Shown: piece after piece, positions 23,849 through 29,709 of the stretch
Position numbering within the stretch: the first letter of the stretch is position 1
Layout: each line of letters opens with the position of its first letter
DNA from: an uncultured Eubacteriales bacterium
GTDB lineage: Bacteria; Bacillota; Clostridia; Oscillospirales; UMGS1783
Reading direction: 5' to 3'
NCBI GenBank assembly: GCA_934456365.1
Contig: CAKSHC010000011.1
Location: forward strand, 1-46,672
DNA length: 46,672 nucleotides
Position numbers and translations under genes: made by a program
The notes under the pieces: model-generated
Told to the model about the DNA's origin: nothing
What the model saw: only the letters and a program-made list of their open reading frames with translations
The model's database searches: none

Positions 23849-25602
23849 TCTTCGATCGCCGCTTTCCGTTCGTTGACCCGGCGGAAGAAGGCAGGGTCGA
23901 ATTTATACTGGCGGTCGTAGGTCATCAGGCCGTTCTGCTCCTGCTCCACATCGTAAAGCTGGGTATAGCAGAAGCCCATCATATAGGGGTTGTCCAGAAG
24001 CGCGTCGGTCAGGCCCTGATAGCGATCGAGAAACTCCTGCTCGGTTTTGGGCGCGTTGCCGTAGCCCCAGCCGGCCGCCTCTTCGCTCCAGCGGATGCCG
24101 CCGTATTCGCTCAGGAAAACCGGCTGGCCCGGGCGGTAGTGCTGATAGGGGCGGTGCAGGGGAGAGCGCTCCACCTGATCGCGCACAATGCCCTCGCCGA
24201 TCTGCCCATAGTAGGCGCGCAGCTTCTCGGGATCCTGCTCGTAGTCGTGCACATCGTAGATGTCGGTCTCGTCGCAGTGGAAGTTGCCCGAGGTGTCGAT
24301 CACCGGGCGGGTCGGGTCAACAGCCTTGGTCAGCCGATACACCATGCGCAGAAGCTCCTTGTCCTGCGCGTGGCCGTTGGGGTTGTTGATCTCGGCGCCG
24401 AAGGGCATGTTCCAGGTTTCATTGAGCGGGCACCAGCCGATGAGCGAGGGATGGTTGAAGTCCCGCGCGATCTCCTCCAGCCATTCGGGAATCAGCCCCT
24501 CGGCCAGGGATTGCTGCATATCGTAGCCCCAGTTGGGGAATTCGCCCCACACCAGATAGCCCATCCGGTCGGCATGATAAAGATAGCGCTCCTCGAAGAT
24601 CTTTTCGTGGAGGCGGGCGCCGTTGAAGCCGAGCTCCAGCCCGTATTCAATGTCTTTGCGCAGCGCCTCGTCGGAGGGAGCGGTGTAGATCCCGTCGGGA
24701 TAGAAGCCCTGATCCAGCACAAACCGGCCGAAAACCGGCTTGCCGTTGATCGTGAAGGCCCGGCCCCGCATCGTCACCTGGCGCAGGCCGAAATAGCTCT
24801 CCACCCGATCCAGCACCTCGCCGCCGCGCGACAGGGTGATGGTGAGATCGTAGAGCCGGCCGCAGCCGACCTCCCAAAGGTGCTTTTCGGAAAGCGGCAG
24901 ATGCAGCCGCGGCGAACCCGTCAGCGTGCCCTGCGCGCTGCCCACCGCGCAGCCCTCATAGAAGGCCTCGGCGCGCACCGTGACCTCGGGGTCGAGCAGC
25001 GAGGTTTCCAGCTCCAGGTCCAGAGCCGGCTCGTCGATGTTGGGATATTGGCGGGTGCGCACAAGATAAACCTCGCTCACCTCTTCCAGCCAAACGGTCT
25101 GCCAGATGCCGGTCGTGCGGGTGTAGAAGCAGCCGGCCGAGGCATAAGCCATGCTCTGCTTGCCGCTCGGCTGCGCCACCGAACGCACATCGTCTTCGGC
25201 GCAGAGGCAGATCGAGTTGCGGCCGTTTTGGAGCGCGTCGGTGATATCAAAGGAGAAGGAAACATAGCCGCCGCGATGCTCGCCGACGCGCGCCCCGTTG
25301 ACAAAAAGCGTGGCCTTATAATCCACTGCGCCGAAATGCAGGATCGTCCGGCGCCCCGGCTTCTTTTCCCAGTCCAGATCCCGCCGGTACCACACGCAGT
25401 TCATAAAATCCGTGTCGCCGATCCCGGAAAGCGAGCTCTCCGGGCAGAAAGGAACCTCGATTTTTCCGGCCAGGTGATCCTTCTCAAACAGCCGGCGAGC
25501 CATGCCCGAGCCCGCCCGGTCGATCTCAAATTCCCAGGCGCCGTTCAGGTTCATCCAGTTTTCCCGCCGCAGCTGCGGCCGCGGATATTCTTCTCTGTAC
25601 AT
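23845..25602 (-). CDS. Glycoside hydrolase family 2 (beta-glycosidase)
   Basis: A 585-aa intracellular GH2 enzyme with the usual sugar-binding, Ig-like and TIM-barrel domains. INGKPVFGRFVLDQGFYPDG and NHPSLIGWCPLNETWN contain the acid/base glutamate (NE, near 394). PVFLSEYGGIRW holds the nucleophile glutamate (near 498). GH2 covers beta-galactosidase, glucuronidase and mannosidase activities, and the specificity cannot be read here. At under 600 residues it is nearer the beta-glucuronidase-like size than LacZ. ATG 25602 (MYREEYPRP) is preferred because AAAGAGG lies about 7 bp upstream and an upstream promoter fits. The longer frame adds non-homologous residues. Confidence 0.94.
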   Translation of the reverse strand: MYREEYPRPQLRRENWMNLNGAWEFEIDRAGSGMARRLFEKDHLAGKIEVPFCPESSLSGIGDTDFMNCVWYRRDLDWEKKPGRRTILHFGAVDYKATLFVNGARVGEHRGGYVSFSFDITDALQNGRNSICLCAEDDVRSVAQPSGKQSMAYASAGCFYTRTTGIWQTVWLEEVSEVYLVRTRQYPNIDEPALDLELETSLLDPEVTVRAEAFYEGCAVGSAQGTLTGSPRLHLPLSEKHLWEVGCGRLYDLTITLSRGGEVLDRVESYFGLRQVTMRGRAFTINGKPVFGRFVLDQGFYPDGIYTAPSDEALRKDIEYGLELGFNGARLHEKIFEERYLYHADRMGYLVWGEFPNWGYDMQQSLAEGLIPEWLEEIARDFNHPSLIGWCPLNETWNMPFGAEINNPNGHAQDKELLRMVYRLTKAVDPTRPVIDTSGNFHCDETDIYDVHDYEQDPEKLRAYYGQIGEGIVRDQVERSPLHRPYQHYRPGQPVFLSEYGGIRWSEEAAGWGYGNAPKTEQEFLDRYQGLTDALLDNPYMMGFCYTQLYDVEQEQNGLMTYDRQYKFDPAFFRRVNERKAAIEE

Positions 25603-25636
25603 GACGCTTCCTCTTTCTGTGATTTTTCCATCCACT

Positions 25637-25665
25637 ATCATACCCAAAAATGCCGGCCTTGTAAA
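25637..25665 (-). promoter_or_regulatory. Predicted promoter of the GH2/hydrolase operon
   Basis: On the minus strand TTTACA (25660-25665) and TATGAT (25637-25642), 17 bp apart, 34 bp before the GH2 start. Confidence 0.65.
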
Positions 25666-25692
25666 GGCGTTTCGCGAAAAAAGCTCCGCCCC

Positions 25693-25721
25693 TTGCCAAA
25701 GCGGGCGCAATCGGCTATACT
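25693..25721 (+). promoter_or_regulatory. Predicted promoter of the aldose epimerase gene
   Basis: TTGCCA (25693-25698) and TATACT (25716-25721), 17 bp apart. It is divergent from the GH2 promoter within the 151-bp intergenic space, which would permit common control. Confidence 0.7.
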
Positions 25722-25753
25722 AAATAGGAAAAACAGGAAAAAGGAGAATCGAA

Positions 25754-26668
25754 ATGGTCCAGAAAAAAGCCTTTTTCGGCACCGAGCTTTATGAAATTTC
25801 TTCGCCCGCGCTTTCGGTTTCGGTCATGACCCTCGGCGCCACCGCGCTGAGCATCCGCCTGCAGGGGCGCGAGCTGCTTGCCCATTATGAAACGCCCGAG
25901 CAGTATCTCGCCGGGTCTTCCTATCTCGGCGCCATCATCGGCCGCTACGGCAACCGCATCTCCCGCGCGCAGTTCGCGCTGGGCGGGAAAACGGTCCGCC
26001 TCGCGCCCAACGAGGGCAAAAACCAGCTCCACGGCGGCCCGAATGCCTTTGACCGGCGGGAGTTTCGCGCAGAAACGGTCGGAGAAAGCGCCGTGCGCTT
26101 CTCCCTCTTCTCGCCCGACGGCGACAACGGCTACCCCGGCAACCTCTCCTTTTCGGCCACCTATGCCGTCAGCGGCCAAAGCCTTACGCTGACGTTGGAG
26201 GGCGAGAGCGATGCCGACACCGTCTTCGCCCCGACCACCCACATGTATTTCGACCTCACCGGGGAAAACGACGTGCATGGCGTGCGCCTGCTTTTGCCCA
26301 GCGCCCACCGCGTGGCCGTGGACGAGGAGCTTCTTCCCGTCGGCCCGCCCGCCGAAACGGCCGGGGACTACGATTTTCGCACCATCCGCCCCATCGGCCG
26401 CGATTACGATGATTTCTTCTTCCTCGATAAGGGCGATCGCGCCGTTGCCGAGGGCCGCGGCGTGCGCATGACGCTGCAAACCGACAGCCCCGGCCTGCAG
26501 CTCTATACCGGCCAGGGGCTTGCCGCGCCGCTCGCCCCCTACGCCGGCTTCGCGCTCGAACCGGCCTTTCCGCCCGACAGCCCCAACCGCCCCGATTTCC
26601 CGTCGCCCGTTTTGAAAAAGGGCGAGCATTTTTCCTCCAAAACCGTTTATACCTTTGAAACCATCTGA
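25754..26668 (+). CDS. galM: Aldose 1-epimerase
   Basis: A 304-aa cytoplasmic mutarotase interconverting alpha and beta anomers of free hexoses, feeding sugars to kinases. The family motifs are clear: IIGRYGNRIS with the conserved arginine, NQLHGGPNAFDRR (His near 93), TTHMYFDLTGEN (catalytic His near 162) and the base glutamate in FALEPAFPPDSPN (near 269). GGAG lies 8 bp before the ATG. It is divergently transcribed from a GH2 glycosidase, which would release the sugars it epimerises. Confidence 0.95.
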   Translation: MVQKKAFFGTELYEISSPALSVSVMTLGATALSIRLQGRELLAHYETPEQYLAGSSYLGAIIGRYGNRISRAQFALGGKTVRLAPNEGKNQLHGGPNAFDRREFRAETVGESAVRFSLFSPDGDNGYPGNLSFSATYAVSGQSLTLTLEGESDADTVFAPTTHMYFDLTGENDVHGVRLLLPSAHRVAVDEELLPVGPPAETAGDYDFRTIRPIGRDYDDFFFLDKGDRAVAEGRGVRMTLQTDSPGLQLYTGQGLAAPLAPYAGFALEPAFPPDSPNRPDFPSPVLKKGEHFSSKTVYTFETI

Positions 26669-26672
26669 AAAG

Positions 26673-26697
26673 AGCGGGCCTCGAGCCCGCTTTTTTT
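26673..26697 (+). terminator. Intrinsic terminator after galM
   Basis: A 7-bp perfect stem AGCGGGC / GCCCGCT followed by seven T's, right after the stop codon. Confidence 0.9.
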
Positions 26698-26802
26698 ATG
26701 GAAAGAACCGATCGGGGGAGGAAAACGACCGGTTGTCGCAAATCGCTGGATTTTTCCCGGCAAAAGGAATATGCTGGGATCGAAAGAAAGGAGGACTGCG
26801 GA

Positions 26803-27243
26803 ATGCAGGTCGAAATCAAAATCGAGGAAAGCTGCCGCGAGCCGAAGGTCTGGATCCTCACCGATCATGAAACCGACGAGCTTCGCGCGCTCGCTCAAAA
26901 AATTGCCGCCGAGGGCAGCCCGGAGCTGATCGGAAAAAGGGGAGACCGGGCGGAGCTTCTTGCGCCGGAGAAGATCATTCGGGTTTATTCTTCAAACGGA
27001 AAGGTTTTTGCCGAAACGGAGGCGGGCGCCTATTCCCTCCGGCTGCGGCTTTACGAGGCGGAGGAGAAGCTTTCCGGACAGGATTTCGTGCGGATTTCCA
27101 GCTCGGAGCTTGTGAACCTCAAAAAGGTGCGGGGATTCGATCTGAGCCTTGCCGGAACCATCCGCGTTTTTCTCAGCAATGGGAGCGTGGCCTACGTTTC
27201 CCGGCGCAGTGTTTCCAAAATCAAAAAAAGATTGGGATTGTGA
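26803..27243 (+). CDS. LytTR-family DNA-binding protein
   Basis: A 146-aa transcription regulator with a short N-terminal alpha/beta part and a C-terminal LytTR domain. The domain carries RVYSSNGKVFAETEAG, FVRISSSELVNLKKV and the GTIRVFLSNGS...YVSRRSVSKIKKRLG block typical of LytTR/DUF3021 pairs. It lacks a receiver domain. ATG 26803 (MQVEIKIEES) has GAAAGGAGG about 9 bp upstream. The longer upstream frame is not homologous. It is followed after 10 bp by the DUF3021 gene. In this common gene pair the membrane protein is thought to modulate the DNA-binding partner. Confidence 0.93.
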   Translation: MQVEIKIEESCREPKVWILTDHETDELRALAQKIAAEGSPELIGKRGDRAELLAPEKIIRVYSSNGKVFAETEAGAYSLRLRLYEAEEKLSGQDFVRISSSELVNLKKVRGFDLSLAGTIRVFLSNGSVAYVSRRSVSKIKKRLGL

Positions 27244-27253
27244 GGGATCTTCT

Positions 27254-27721
27254 ATGAAAAAGAAATTGCTTGTTCGTGCGCTGCTCGGCATTCCGGTCGG
27301 CATCTCCATCGGCTTTTTAATCACCGTTGGGATCTCCGCTGCCATTGGCGACGGAGCCTTCCATCCCGTTGCGCCGATTCTTTTGGAACGGGTGGGCGGC
27401 GAGCTGCGCGCCGTGGCGCTGCAAACGGGGCTCTGCGCCCTGATGGGCGCGGGCTTTGCCATGGCCTCGGTGATCTGGGAGCTCGATTCCTGGAGCCTCG
27501 CCCGCCAGAGCGGAGTGTATTTCCTGGCAGCGGCGGCGCTTGTGCTGCCGATCGCCTATCTCGCCGGCTGGATGGAGCCTTCGCTCGTGGGATTTCTTTC
27601 CTATCTCGGAATTTTTGTCGCCATTTTTTTGGGCATGTGGCTGTCGCAGTATCTGATCTGGCGCGCCCGGATCCGCAAAATGAACGCCGACGTTCAAAAA
27701 GCAAGAAACCGCGAGGAATGA
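27254..27721 (+). CDS. DUF3021 membrane protein
   Basis: A 155-aa membrane protein with four hydrophobic segments (about 7-30, 55-75, 85-105, 115-138) and a basic cytoplasmic C-terminus. It is the usual neighbour of stand-alone LytTR regulators. Its stop is only 11 bp from the end of the convergent pnuC gene, and no terminator is visible between them. The molecular role of DUF3021 proteins is not established; a sensory or anti-regulator role is inferred from the pairing. Confidence 0.88.
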   Translation: MKKKLLVRALLGIPVGISIGFLITVGISAAIGDGAFHPVAPILLERVGGELRAVALQTGLCALMGAGFAMASVIWELDSWSLARQSGVYFLAAAALVLPIAYLAGWMEPSLVGFLSYLGIFVAIFLGMWLSQYLIWRARIRKMNADVQKARNREE

Positions 27722-27732
27722 GGGAAGGGCGC

Positions 27733-28431
27733 TTATTCGTTTGCCGCCTGCCTTTTCGCCATCTTCCGCCAGCTGATAAAGCCGTAGATATCGTTTGCCA
27801 AAAACGCGGCGAAACAAACGATCATGGAAAGATAGGAGATGTTTTCCATCGCCGCCAAAGTCCATAACACAAGCAGCACAATATCGTTTGCCGCGTAGCC
27901 GATCGCATAAAAGGGGCTTCTTCGGAAGGTGAGATACACGGCAAGGAAGCTCGTCGTGACCGAGATGGTGCTCGGAAGGATGTTTTTCGTGTCGAAAGCC
28001 CTCAGAATAAAGAAAAAGATCAGCGTGACCACCGCCGCGGCCGTCCACATCAGGATGGGCTCGCCCTTCTTCAGACGGCCGACCTGAACCTCCGCCGAGT
28101 TGCCCTTGTAGGGATGCCGCAGCCAGGAGATCAAAGCGAAAACGGCCATCGGCATTGTCATGCAAACATAGGTCAGCATTTCGCCGTAATAGGTGAATCG
28201 AAACGAAATGTACCCGTAAAGCAAGCTGAATGCAATCATAAGAACCTGACCGATGGGATTGCCCTTCGCGTTGAAAATCAGGGAGGTCACCCCGATCAGA
28301 GAGGCGGCAAGTGTCAGATAATGACTCCGGTCAAAGATACAGAACGAAACGGCGATTAAGACAACGGATAGGCTCCACAGCAGAATTTCTCCTGCCGAAA
28401 AATACTTCACGATCGATTTTGGAAATTTCAT
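27733..28431 (-). CDS. pnuC: PnuC-family vitamin/nucleoside transporter
   Basis: A 232-aa membrane protein with about seven TM helices. PnuC features are visible: SLIFNAKGNPIGQVLMIAFSLLYGYISF, FALISWLRHPYKGN and WTLAAMENISYLSMIVCFAAFLANDIYGFISW. PnuC proteins facilitate uptake of nicotinamide riboside, which is trapped by phosphorylation; relatives carry riboflavin or thiamine. No kinase gene is adjacent. AGGAGG lies 5 bp before the ATG and directly after the T-run of a structured leader (28443-28525). The same leader stands before the upstream flavoprotein gene. The likely ligand of that leader bears on the transported vitamin. Confidence 0.93.
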   Translation of the reverse strand: MKFPKSIVKYFSAGEILLWSLSVVLIAVSFCIFDRSHYLTLAASLIGVTSLIFNAKGNPIGQVLMIAFSLLYGYISFRFTYYGEMLTYVCMTMPMAVFALISWLRHPYKGNSAEVQVGRLKKGEPILMWTAAAVVTLIFFFILRAFDTKNILPSTISVTTSFLAVYLTFRRSPFYAIGYAANDIVLLVLWTLAAMENISYLSMIVCFAAFLANDIYGFISWRKMAKRQAANE

Positions 28432-28442
28432 CTTATCCTCCT

Positions 28443-28525
28443 AAAAAAAGAAGCATTCATGTGCTTATCTTCTAAGACCTAACGATAAGTAAATGAATGC
28501 TTGGCATTCCTTGCCCGGTGGCAAG
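28443..28525 (-). promoter_or_regulatory. Candidate riboswitch/attenuator leader of pnuC (copy 2 of a duplicated element)
   Basis: Read on the minus strand it begins with hairpin TTGCC-ACCG-GGCAA. A GGAATGC that could pair with the next GCATTC follows. Then comes a long two-part stem: AAGCATTCAT with ATGAATGCTT outside, CTTATC with GATAAG inside, and a 14-nt loop GTTAGGTCTTAGAA. A T-run ends the element, immediately before AGGAGG. It matches the leader at 29146-29224 over about 80 nt with fewer than ten changes. Stem and alternative pairing look like terminator/antiterminator control. I do not recognise a known riboswitch class. Confidence 0.7.
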
Positions 28526-28568
28526 TGTTTGTATAAAATTATGGGGAAAGTCGGGCGACAACCGGCGC

Positions 28569-29045
28569 TTATTTTTCCTGCACTTCCTTGCCGCTGAGAT
28601 GCTCGATTTCGATTTCGAAAATCTGCGCAAAGCCGCCCGCGCGGGCAATTTCAGCCTCGGCCAGCTGCTCTTCGGGATAATATTTCATGGCCAGCTTTTT
28701 CAGAAGCGCCATGGCCCGTTCGCCCGGCTCCACCAGGCGGCACCGGCCGAACACAACCGCGCTCTGCAGAAAGGGCGCCCACGCTTCTTCCTTTACGGTT
28801 TCGTTTCCGTAAACCGTGAAGCACACCTTATCGCAGGCGCGCAGCGCATCGACCTTATGCCCCTCTTTTGCGCCGTGGAAATAGATTTTCTGAGCGGCTT
28901 CGTCGTAAACGTAGTTGATCGGTATCGCGTAAGGATAGCCGCCGTCGCCGTTTACGGCGAGCACCCCGCGCCGGCAGGCGCGCAGAAGCGCCCGGGCCGC
29001 GTCAAGCGGGATCTCGCGCTTTTTTCTTCGAATGGCTCGGAACAT
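28569..29045 (-). CDS. NimA-like pyridoxamine 5'-phosphate oxidase-family flavoprotein
   Basis: A 158-aa split-barrel FMN-type protein (Pfam Pyridox_ox_2/NimA group). MFRAIRRKKREI at the N-terminus, YPYAIPINYVYDEAAQKIYFHGA, KEGHKVDAL and VCFTVYGNE are characteristic. The group includes nitroimidazole reductases and uncharacterised FMN- or heme-binding oxidoreductases. ATG 29045 has AGGAGGG about 7 bp upstream. A longer frame to 29156 runs into the leader's T-run and is rejected. It is preceded by a strong promoter and structured leader and followed by a second copy of that leader and pnuC, so it probably shares that regulation. Confidence 0.88.
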   Translation of the reverse strand: MFRAIRRKKREIPLDAARALLRACRRGVLAVNGDGGYPYAIPINYVYDEAAQKIYFHGAKEGHKVDALRACDKVCFTVYGNETVKEEAWAPFLQSAVVFGRCRLVEPGERAMALLKKLAMKYYPEEQLAEAEIARAGGFAQIFEIEIEHLSGKEVQEK

Positions 29046-29145
29046 GATTTTCCCTCCTGATCGTGGTTTCCTGTGCAGGCGCCTTTGCTTCGGCCGCTTT
29101 ACCGCTTCGGAAAATGCCGGACAGTCCATTTTATCTTGCGTCTTC

Positions 29146-29224
29146 AAAAAAAGCACCCATGTGCTTATCTTCCAAGACCTAACGATAAGCAGATGAATGC
29201 TAGCATTCCTTGCCCGGTGGCAAA
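29146..29224 (-). promoter_or_regulatory. Candidate riboswitch/attenuator leader of the NimA-like gene (copy 1)
   Basis: Same element as 28443-28525, starting only about 14 nt after the predicted transcription start. The outer stem is AGCATTCAT with ATGGGTGCT. Where the pnuC copy has A-U pairs, this one has G-U pairs, so the helix survives the changes. The inner stem gains a G-C pair. The loop GTTAGGTCTTGGAA differs by one base. It ends in a run of T's, about 100 nt before the start codon, as a transcription attenuator would. Confidence 0.72.
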
Positions 29225-29244
29225 TTCCTTATTGAATTGAGAAG

Positions 29245-29273
29245 ATTGTAGCATACATTCGCAGCCCGGTCAA
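29245..29273 (-). promoter_or_regulatory. Strong promoter of the leader/NimA-like/pnuC unit
   Basis: On the minus strand TTGACC (29268-29273) and TACAAT (29245-29250) have 17-bp spacing. The start site near 29238 puts the structured leader at the very 5' end of the RNA. Between the NimA-like gene and tRNA-Ala (29046-29571) there is no gene: only the leader, this promoter and the duplicated tRNA-end element. Confidence 0.82.
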
Positions 29274-29303
29274 GAAATTTTTGCGAATAGAACGGAAAAA
29301 CGG

Positions 29304-29349
29304 ACCGGGCAAAAGCCCGATCCGCTTTTTGGTGGAGATAGTGGGATTC
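29304..29349 (-). repeat. Duplicated tRNA-Ala 3' end plus terminator (distal copy)
   Basis: A 46-bp segment containing a terminator-like hairpin and the last 20 bases of tRNA-Ala with its CCA is repeated at 29546-29591. There is one mismatch and the offset is 242 bp. It is a remnant of the tRNA end without the rest of the tRNA. Confidence 0.85.
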
Positions 29350-29531
29350 CCCGCCTGCGGGCGGGCCGGGGGCGGCTCTGACAGCCCACCGGACTGTCAT
29401 TGTGCCTGTTGCGGTGCCCGGATTTTTCGGCGCTCGCGGCGCTCGTTTGAAAAATCCGACTGCGGCCACTCGCTCGCCTCCCTTTTTCCGCCACCGGCGG
29501 CGGTCGGCTTGCTCCCCCTTCGAATCCCACT
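29340..29531. mobile_element. Small palindrome-ended insertion next to tRNA-Ala
   Basis: A GC-rich segment of about 190 bp is bounded by inverted arms AGTGGGATTC (29340-29349) and GAATCCCACT (29522-29531). Both arms derive from the tRNA T-arm. It contains internal short inverted repeats and no convincing gene. Non-autonomous repeats of this look are common beside tRNAs in Oscillospiraceae as far as I recall. The mobile nature is inference. Confidence 0.45.
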
Positions 29532-29540
29532 CATAAAAAA

Positions 29541-29568
29541 AGCGAACCGGGCAAAAGCCCGATTCGCT
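29541..29568 (-). terminator. Terminator of tRNA-Ala
   Basis: A 12-bp stem AGCGAACCGGGC / GCCCGATTCGCT with one mismatch and an AAAA loop, followed on the minus strand by a T-run. It begins 4 bp after the tRNA CCA. Confidence 0.85.
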
Positions 29569-29591
29569 TTTTGGTGGAGATAGTGGGATTC
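29546..29591 (-). repeat. Duplicated tRNA-Ala 3' end plus terminator (copy in the intact tRNA)
   Basis: This is the copy belonging to the functional tRNA. It matches 29304-29349 with a single substitution, in the same orientation. Confidence 0.85.
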
Positions 29592-29647
29592 GAACCCATG
29601 GCCTTCGCGTTGCGAACGCGACGCTCTACCAACTGAGCTATATCCCC
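29572..29647 (-). tRNA. tRNA-Ala (anticodon CGC)
   Basis: The minus strand folds into a full cloverleaf. The acceptor GGGGATA pairs with TATCTCC and includes the G3-U70 pair that identifies alanine tRNAs. The D-arm is GCTC...GAGC. The anticodon stem TCGCG/CGCGA has loop TTCGCAA, giving anticodon CGC. The T-arm has GGTTCGAATCC, and CCA is encoded. A TTTACA/TATAAT promoter lies just upstream. Confidence 0.96.
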
Positions 29648-29662
29648 ATTCCGTGCCTATTC

Positions 29663-29691
29663 ATTATAGCCGATCGGCACGGGTTTGTAAA
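29663..29691 (-). promoter_or_regulatory. Promoter of tRNA-Ala
   Basis: TTTACA (29686-29691) and a perfect TATAAT (29663-29668) with 17-bp spacing on the minus strand, 16 bp from the tRNA 5' end. Inverted arms CCGTGCC/GGCACGG (29651-29657, 29676-29682) surround the -10 box. Confidence 0.85.
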
Positions 29692-29709
29692 GCCTTTTTT
29701 TTGAAAAGA

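Noticed and set aside
26698..26802. LytTR binding repeats upstream of the LytTR gene
   Set aside because: I looked for the spaced direct repeats typical of LytTR sites and saw no convincing pair.
29200..29530. ORFs of 86-100 aa across the tRNA-linked segment
   Set aside because: They run over duplicated tRNA ends, terminators and a promoter. Similar spurious ORFs come from the same type of repeat in related genomes, as far as I recall.
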